Shown: piece by piece, positions 1 through 7,300 of the stretch | How the letters are laid out: every line of letters starts with the position of its first letter | Position numbering within the stretch: the first letter of the stretch is position 1 | Notes under the pieces: model-generated | Told to the model about the DNA's origin: nothing | The model's input: the letters and a program-made list of their open reading frames with translations, nothing else | Databases searched by the model: none | Assembly (NCBI GenBank): GCA_018065295.1 | Contig: JAGHTQ010000153.1 | Span: forward strand, 1-9,780 | Length of the DNA stretch: 9,780 nt | Direction: 5' to 3' | Source: Candidatus Colimonas fimequi | Lineage (GTDB): Bacteria; Bacillota; Clostridia; Peptostreptococcales; Anaerovoracaceae | Position numbers and translations under genes: made by a program

Positions 1-1044
1 GAAGTTGAACAGCTGGCAATCGACAGAGTAAAGGAAATCTTCGGTGCAGAGTACGCTAACGTTCAGGCTCATTCAGGTGCTAATGCTAACACAGCTGTTT
101 ATCTGGCAGTATTACAGCCGGGAGATACAGTTCTTGGTATGGACCTTTCAAACGGCGGACACCTTTCACATGGATCCCCAGCTAACATCTCAGGTAAGTT
201 ATACAACTTCGTTCAGTATGGTCTGAATCCAGAAACTGAGAGAATCGACTATGAGAACGTAAGAGAAATGGCAATCAAGCATCAGCCTAAGCTGATCGTT
301 GCAGGTGCTTCAGCATACCCAAGAGAAATCGACTTCGCTAAGTTCAGAGAAATCGCTGACGAAGTTGGTGCAATCCTCATGGTAGACATGGCACACATCG
401 CAGGTCTGGTAGCAGCTGGTCTCCACCAGAACCCATGTGAATATGCTGATATCGTAACTTCAACAACTCACAAGACTCTTAGAGGACCTAGAGGTGGCGT
501 TATCCTGGCTAAGGAAGAATACGGCAAGAAGCTGAATTCAGCAATCTTCCCTGGACTTCAGGGCGGCCCACTTATGCACATCATCGCTGGTAAGGCTGTA
601 TGCTTCAAGGAAGCTCTTGAACCAGAATTCAAGGACTATCAGAAGCAGGTTATCGCTAACGCTAAGGCACTGGCAGAAGGCCTTAAGGCTCACGATTTCG
701 AACTGGTTTCAGATGGTACAGATAACCACCTGGTACTGGTTAAGCTGATCAACAAGAACCTGACTGGTAAGGTAGCTGAGAAGCTTCTTGATGATGCTAA
801 CATTACAACTAACAAGAACACAATTCCTAACGACCCACAGAGCCCATTCGTAACAAGCGGTCTGAGACTTGGTACTCCAGCTATGACTAGCAGAGGCTTC
901 AAGGAAGACGACGTTCTTAAGGTTTGCGACGCTATCGCACTGGTTCTGGACAACCCAGAAGATCCAGCTAAGATGGAAGAAGCTAAGGCTATCGTTAAGG
1001 AACTGACTGACAAGTATCCACTCCACAAGAACTTCGCATACTAG
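1..1044 (+). CDS. glyA: Serine hydroxymethyltransferase, 5'-truncated by the window edge
   Basis: This cytoplasmic PLP enzyme interconverts serine plus tetrahydrofolate and glycine plus 5,10-methylene-tetrahydrofolate, the main source of glycine and one-carbon units. The frame is open from base 1 and ends at TAG 1042-1044, giving 347 visible residues. Compared from memory with the roughly 417-residue E. coli GlyA, about 72 N-terminal residues are missing, so the Met at 139 is internal and not a start. Visible landmarks, numbered from base 1: the phosphate-binding SGANAN stretch near residues 22-27; DMAH at 129-132, whose Asp contacts the PLP ring nitrogen; TTHKTL with the Schiff-base lysine at residue 158 (bases 472-474); GGPLMH; GTDNHL; and SGLRLGTP, whose Arg289 matches the substrate-carboxylate arginine. 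The C-terminus looks complete. No frameshift or lost catalytic residue is seen. Every lysine codon I read in this gene is AAG. The gene is closed by a terminator 72 bases downstream and is probably not co-transcribed with the next gene. Confidence 0.97.
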   Translation, partial: EVEQLAIDRVKEIFGAEYANVQAHSGANANTAVYLAVLQPGDTVLGMDLSNGGHLSHGSPANISGKLYNFVQYGLNPETERIDYENVREMAIKHQPKLIVAGASAYPREIDFAKFREIADEVGAILMVDMAHIAGLVAAGLHQNPCEYADIVTSTTHKTLRGPRGGVILAKEEYGKKLNSAIFPGLQGGPLMHIIAGKAVCFKEALEPEFKDYQKQVIANAKALAEGLKAHDFELVSDGTDNHLVLVKLINKNLTGKVAEKLLDDANITTNKNTIPNDPQSPFVTSGLRLGTPAMTSRGFKEDDVLKVCDAIALVLDNPEDPAKMEEAKAIVKELTDKYPLHKNFAY

Positions 1045-1053
1045 GAAGAAGTG

Positions 1054-1079
1054 CATCGATAACCCTTCGCGTTATGATG
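1054..1079 (+). other. Bulged stem-loop just downstream of glyA
   Basis: CATC, a bulged G (1058), then ATAAC (1054-1063) can pair with GTTAT plus GATG (1071-1079), leaving a 7-base loop CCTTCGC. That is nine base pairs with one bulge, starting ten bases after the glyA stop. It has no T-tract, so it is not itself a classic terminator. It could protect the 3' end of the glyA mRNA. The 5' arm also contains one copy of the CGATAAC heptamer that recurs in the intergenic DNA of this window. The pairing is seen in the sequence; the function is inferred. Confidence 0.4.
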
Positions 1080-1115
1080 GTCAGATGTCTTGACACACAA
1101 CATATAGATGATGAT

Positions 1116-1141
1116 AAACCCGCCGGTTCCCGGCGGGTTTT
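1116..1141 (+). terminator. Rho-independent terminator of glyA
   Basis: A perfect 11-bp stem is formed by 1116-1126 (AAACCCGCCGG) and 1130-1140, with a 3-base TTC loop. The core is almost all G and C, and the stem ends in a short TTTT run (1138-1141). This is a textbook intrinsic terminator, although the T-tract is short. It lies 72 bases after the glyA stop and should separate glyA from the adhesin gene. Confidence 0.9.
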
Positions 1142-1186
1142 AATGTAACCTAAATTTGTTAAAAAGCTACTAAAAGGTTACCAAAG

Positions 1187-1211
1187 ATACACGTGTATGT
1201 CACAATTTGTG
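1187..1211 (+). promoter_or_regulatory. Two adjacent palindromes upstream of the adhesin promoter (candidate operator)
   Basis: ATACACGTGTAT (1187-1198) is a perfect 12-bp palindrome. Two bases later CACAATTTGTG (1201-1211) has perfect 5-bp arms around a central T. The first covers the place where a -35 element would sit. The second runs into the TG of the extended -10 element at 1210-1218. Such placement fits one or two dimeric transcription factors controlling the adhesin gene. The symmetry is seen directly; the regulatory role and the identity of any regulator are inferred. Neither site is a match I can assign to a named regulator. Confidence 0.4.
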
Positions 1212-1218
1212 CTAGAAT
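1210..1218 (+). promoter_or_regulatory. Extended -10 promoter of the adhesin gene
   Basis: TGCTAGAAT contains the extended TGn element followed by TAGAAT, five of six matches to the sigma-A -10 consensus. No convincing -35 hexamer lies 16-18 bases upstream, where the 12-bp palindrome sits instead, so an extended -10 or activator-dependent promoter is likely. Transcription would start near 1224-1227, giving a leader of about 70 nucleotides. A weaker TATAAG (1240-1245) was considered and has no good -35 either. Confidence 0.45.
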
Positions 1219-1284
1219 GTTATCGACTATTTCTATGTCTATAAGTAGTTGGATTTATACGTTATCGGGATAAGAATAATTATT

Positions 1285-1290
1285 GGAGAG
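1285..1290 (+). promoter_or_regulatory. Ribosome binding site that fixes the adhesin start at 1295
   Basis: GGAGAG (1285-1290) lies at a good distance from ATG 1295-1297, with six bases between GGAG and the start. An in-frame TTG at 1283-1285 overlaps this site and would leave itself without one. The ATG also gives a standard lipid-crossing leader beginning MKKTKRF. The ATG is therefore the start. Confidence 0.85.
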
Positions 1291-1294
1291 TAAC

Positions 1295-1375
1295 ATGAAG
1301 AAGACAAAGCGATTCTTAGCAATCCTTGCGTCAGTACTGATGCTTTTTACATCAGTGCCGTCGTCTGCGTTTGCT
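1295..1375 (+). other. Sec signal peptide of the adhesin
   Basis: Residues 1-27: a positive start (MKKTKR), a hydrophobic core (FLAILASVLMLF), then SSAFA, a good A-x-A signal peptidase I site giving cleavage between Ala27 and Glu28. There is no YSIRK/GS motif. The mature protein starts acidic (EDETAPAEQ). This sends the protein through Sec to the cell surface. Confidence 0.93.
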
Positions 1376-4300
1376 GAAGATGAAACTGCTCCTGCTGAAC
1401 AGACTCCATCAGTAGCTGAAACTCAGGCCGAAACTCAGGCCGAAACAAAGGCTAGTTCTGAAGCTAAGGTTGTAACTGGTGGCGAGGAAAAGACAGCGAA
1501 TGCTCCAGCGAAGGCTGCAGTAGTAGGAACAGAAACAGATTCTTATGGCGTTATTGTTAACTGGCCATGGGAAGAAGAAGGTAATCGCCCAGACATTGAC
1601 AAGTATTTTAATGATGGCGACTACATTCAGATTATGGTTAAAATGGGTGACGCGGATTATGTACCGCTCACAGATGAACTGATCGAAGAGATTGGAATGG
1701 ACGATCCGAAGTTCGAAACTTCAGTTGATCCTGGCGACCCTAAGGCCCCAACATGGAGAGGCAATGTGAAGCTTCCTAGGAAGTGTACATCACAGGATGG
1801 AGCTGCGCCAATTAAACTGCAGTGGAAGCTTGAACTGACTGAGAAAATTCCAGCTGGCTACAAGCAGGGGGAAGTATCAGGAGAGAACCCTCTCGTAGTT
1901 AGATATCAGGTTGGTGAGAAGCCAGACGACCCTGAGGACCCAGCGCAACCAGTGGATCCAGAAGAGCCTGAGGTTGTTCCGGGAGACTTCTACGACTATG
2001 TATTAACTGCAATCTGGAATGATAACAACACACCAGATGCTCGTCCAGAAGCAGAAAACTACTTCAACGGCGGAGAGTTAGTGAAGGTTATGGTTTCAAT
2101 TGACGGCGAAGATCCAGTTCCATTCACAGCAGAAGTTGCTGAGGCAATCGGCCTTGAAGAAGTTAGCAAGTACTCAGTTGCTTCAAACTTCGACAGATGG
2201 ATCGGAACAATCAATCTTCCAGAAAGCTACACTGTTTCTGATGAAGAAGATGCACATTCACTGGTGTGGACATTCGAGTATCCTGAAGTTGATAAGTACT
2301 TTAGCGATATAACATCAGACGAAGGCAGCAAGTACAATGTTGAGATTGAATACACTCTGAAGACTGACTACAGTGCTAAGATTCAGTGGAACGACAATAA
2401 CAATAACTATAGCTCAAGACCAGAACTCACTGCAGGAGCACTTCTCGTATACCAGTACGAAGAAGGTAACCTTAAGGGTGCTAAGCTTGTTGAAGATAGC
2501 AATATTACATTAACTCCAGGTGAAGACGGTGTTGAAGTTATTTCAATTGGCGACTTACCTGCGTATAACAAGAAGGGTACTCCATATCAGTACTATGTAG
2601 TTCTTAAGGATGATAAGAGCCTTTATGATGAGGATGGCAATCTGATTGCAGAGAACAATGCTGGTGCTTATAAGATTCTCTATGAAAATGTTAGGGACAA
2701 TGCATCAGACGAAACTCGCCTCTTTAATGAAGGTACTCTGGACCTGACACTTCAGAACACTCTTGACTTCACAGTTAAGAAGGTTTGGAACAGTACAGTT
2801 GAAGCTCCTCAGAATGCGACTCTGTACCTCTATAGAGTAACAGAGAATAACGATGGCGACCTTGAGAGCATCGACGAACTTTATAATGCCAGCCCTGTTC
2901 AGAAGTTTGACAGTGAACTGGTACCATACCCTAACGCAGACAATGACGGACAGAAGGTATTCTTCATTACTATTAAAGATGAAGGATCAAAGAGCACTGC
3001 TCTGCCTATGTACGATAATAAGGGTAATAGATACATCTACTTCGCACTTGAGAAGAAGATGAGCAACGATTATAAGAGCGTAATCACTCATGACGGCGCA
3101 GGCGACGAACAGGGTGGTACAGCATCTGATTATTCTTCAAAATCCGTAATTAACGATATTGATAATGAGAACAGCAAGGGTGGATCCCAGTTCGTTCTCA
3201 ACAGAGGTGTTATTACTAACACACGTGTAGGCCACACTGATACAGCAGGCGGCAAGTTCTTCGAAGCTAAGGCTATGCAGAACATGGATGCTGTTGTACA
3301 GATGACACTGCAGGTTAAGACTGCTGACGGATGGGTTAATGCTCGTGATGATGAGAACAACCCAGTAGTTAAGGAGCTTAAGGGCTTCTCACAGGAAATG
3401 CCTGGAATGTCAACAGAGTCAGTAAGCGTTCCTAAGTATGACCTTGATGGTAACAAGGTTGAATACCGCTGGGTAGAAACTGGCATTCAGCTGAATGAGA
3501 AGGATGGAATGATTCCTGTAACATTCACTGAAGATGAAAATGGCAACATTACATATAACGAGTATAACGAAGGCGCTGGTAACATCGAGATCAGAAATGC
3601 TCCTGGCGTTAGCGGCGAGAAGACAACAGCTAGATTCGTCCCAACACAGGAAAGCAACAGTGCTGTTAAGAACGTCCTCGTAGGCGATACTCAGATTATT
3701 ATTAAGAAGATCTGGAAGGACGCAGAAGGTAATAATATTACTGACACTGAAGAAATTGCTAAGAAGACAATTAAGTTCCAGATTACAAGAGATGGCGATC
3801 ACTTCACAGACGTAGAACTTTCTGCAGCAGACCTGGTTGGTTCAGGTGCAGATGCATATTGGGAAAAGGTTCTTACAGAAGTAGATGGCACTCCAGTTCC
3901 AAGATACGATGCTCACGGTGTTGAATATCTCTATGATATTAAGGAATACTCAGAAGCAGGCGATCCTTGGACTGCAACTTACGAGACAGTAAGATCAGTT
4001 GTTCCAGTTGATGGCAACTACATCACTCAGCTTGAAACAACAGTAGTTAATGGCCCTGGCGAAGGCCTTGAATTTGACGTTGATAAGGAATGGCTTGATG
4101 AGAGTGACCTTGAGACAAGAGTTCCTGTATACGTTAACGTATTCGAGCGTGCTAACCCAAGCAAGGCTGTTCTTGATGAACCAATTGAACTGAATGAAGC
4201 AAACAACTGGTTCAAGAAGATTACAATTACAAATGCGCCAGCAGGTGCAACATTAGACGACTACTTCATTAGAGAAGTCAAGGTCGGCGCTCACGGCAAC

Positions 4301-7300
4301 ACTGTTGACGTTAAGGATGCAAAGGATCCTGCAAAGATTGCAGAAATCGCAACTGCATCTGTAGGCGGTACTGACGGAACTGACGGCTTCGCCAACAAGT
4401 ACGATGATAGCAGAATCATCGGCGTTATTGACGAAGGCGGCGCTTGCGATGCTGTTCACTATAAGTACGATGTATTCTCAACATACAACGGAATTAAGGG
4501 CGGCAGAGCATCATACACAGTAACAAATAGAAGAGTTGGTATTGTTAACCTTCAGATGGTTAAGGAATGGGAAGCTGGCGGTTCAGCTCCAGCAGCAACA
4601 TTTGAAGTTAAGCAGAGCGTTTCAAATGGAAGCGGCAATCCTTCAACAATAATCAGCTTCACTCTGGATCCAGAGAAGTCAACAGGCGAGTACCTTTGCA
4701 ATGTAACTAAGCCTGAAAACGTTCAGATTGAACTGGGCATGATTTCGCTGAGCCAGATTTTCCAGAGTCCTAAGCAGACACTCACAGTTAAGATTTCAGG
4801 TCTTGATAAGTATGCTCCAGACGGATGGCAGTACAACTATCAGATTAGCGAAACTGGCATTTATGCTCAGAAGGTTTCAGAAGGCGGAAACCCTGTACCT
4901 ATTATCGATGGTACAGCTAAGGTAAACGGTGAAACATTCAAGTGCACTATCGCACAGTCAGCAGTTGACCTGAAGAAGTGCACTAACCACCACAGTGATG
5001 ACCTCTACAGCTGGTATGCTAAGAATACTAGAGAGAAGAGTTCATCAATGAACGCTTACAAGGTTTGGAGAGATGAAGGAACACCTAAGATTGAGAAGGC
5101 ACGTCCAGATATCAGATACAACCTTTATAGAGTTAAGGTAAGCGATAAGGAAATCGCAGAAGCTGAGGGCGGATTTGATCCTGTTCAGTACTGCGTAAAT
5201 AACTTCGGCGACGCTGAAGCCGTTGTTAAGGATAAGCTCTGGGATACTAGAGAAAATGACTGGGGTTGGCAGGTAGACCTGGGAGAACAGCCAAGATATG
5301 ACGCACAGGGTGTTAAGTACATCTACTTCATCAGAGAAGCATATCCTGGTAATCCTGGTGAATACTATCCAATGTACAGTAATAAGGATGAAAACGTTAA
5401 GCCAAATATGGCAAAGGATGTGAAGACAACTAAGGATGTCTTCGACCTTGAAAACAAGGATATGTACCAGGATGGCGACTTCGACTATTATGATGAAATC
5501 GAGAGCCAGGGTACAGGCGTACTGGTACTTTCAGTTGGTGAAGATAACAACTACTCAAGAACTGTTGTAAATGCTAAGATGGCAGATCGTACCGTAAGCT
5601 TCAGAAAGATCTGGAAGCTGCCTACAGGATGGACATTACCAGATTCATTCCAGCCTGAAATCAACGTACTTCTCTATCGTGCAACAACAGACTTCCAGGA
5701 TGAGATGGATGCTCAGCAGATTCATAAGAAGATTGAAGCTGCTAGAGAAGCTAAGGATTTAAGCACATTCGAGCCAGTTCTCAAGGAAGGCAAGGTTGGC
5801 ACTTCATATCCTGCTGATGATCAGATCATGCAGAGCACACTGAAGTATCCTCAGTACTCAGACAGATTCGAGAATCTGCCTAAGTACGACGAGAATGGTT
5901 ACATGTACTACTACTATCTGTACGAAACACCAATGGGAAGCATCTACAGTGATATCTACACTCCAGGTGCAAGCATTGATGGTCATGTAACAACTCTGAC
6001 TAATACATACGAATTCGTAGGTCCTTTCGTTAAGGTTCAGGTTATTAAGGACTGGATCAAGGGTATTAAGAAGGACAACCTGCGTGATGCTAAGTTCACT
6101 CTGTATGCACAGCAGACAGATGGCAATGGCAATGTAATTAATGGCACTAAGGTAGAAATGGCTACTGCATACGTAGAAGCTAAGGACGAAGGCAAAGCGT
6201 ACACAGTATTTGAATTCTATCAGAATGATGGCAAGACTAAGCTGCCATACTATGGACCAAACGGTAAGCCATTCAAGTACTCAATTATCGAAAACGTAGC
6301 ACCTGGCTACAACTGTACGCCAGCTAATGAAGTTATCGTAGAACTTGAACAGAAGCTTGATGAAAAGGGCAACATTATCTACGAAGGTTCAGTAAGCTAC
6401 AGCAACCAGTATGATGGTGGCAAGACTGAGATTAAGGTTCAGAAGAAGTGGAACACTTATGGCTATGATGAATATATTCTCAGCTCAGGCATCAAGGTTA
6501 AGGTTAAGCGTTCATGGAGCGAAGTAACTGTTAACGGTAAGAAGCTGCCTGGCGGTTCTGAATATGTATATGACCAGCCAATTATTCTGAACAATGATAA
6601 TAACTGGACATTTGAAGACAAGAATCTTCAGAAGTATGCACCAAACGGCAGTGAATACACATACACAGTTGAAGCGGAAGATTACGTAGAATATAGCGAC
6701 TTAATGAAGACATTCTTCGTAGGAACTGCTAGTAGAACTGTAAGTGGCAATGTACAGTCACTGACATACACAAACACTCTGAAGACAGACAAGGTAAATG
6801 TTACTAAGAACTGGACTGACCAGGCTGGTAAGAATATTACTAAGGCTCAGATGCAGCAGTTCGTTAAGCTGGGCATGATGCCTGAAAAGATGTTCTTCAC
6901 TCTGTATAGATACACTAACAATCGTGAGTCTGCTGACGAAGTAGGAGACTATACATATAAGGATGGCAACAACACTGTTTCAGTGAAGGGAACTCAGGAG
7001 AAGTTATCTGTAGATGCAGTTGGCGGCGCTAATGTTGCATCATGGGACAAGCTTCCTAAGTACGACATTGAGGGTAATGAATATCATTACATCGTTAAGG
7101 AACAGGTTGGCGATCTGGTATTCTGGTCAGACTCAACAGAAGAAGAAATTCAGACAATTATCGAAGGCCTGAAGGGCGCAACTCCTTCAGCAACAATGAA
7201 TAGCAACACAAGCGGTACAGTAACTACTACTTCAGTTGCATTCACAAACAAGCTTGACCTGAGCGAATTATACCTGAAGAAGGTTTGGGACGATAACGAT

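Noticed and set aside
139..141. ATG as the start of the glyA product
   Set aside because: Upstream codons back to base 1 encode conserved SHMT sequence (VEQLAIDR, SGANAN), so this Met is internal.
1283..1285. In-frame TTG that would extend the adhesin by four residues
   Set aside because: It overlaps the GGAGAG ribosome binding site, has no site of its own, and would put acidic residues before the signal peptide. The ATG at 1295 is far better.
3130..3802. Minus-strand open frames antisense to the adhesin (3130-3486 and 3419-3802; others at 4027-4459 and 7972-8319)
   Set aside because: They have Ser/Leu-rich compositions expected from reading the complement of the adhesin codons, no credible ribosome binding sites that I could see, and no recognisable domain.
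4445..5194. Thioester (Cys-Gln) adhesin domain
   Set aside because: The cysteines are not in the expected aromatic-Cys-aromatic context, and they sit in the mid-stalk rather than at the tip.
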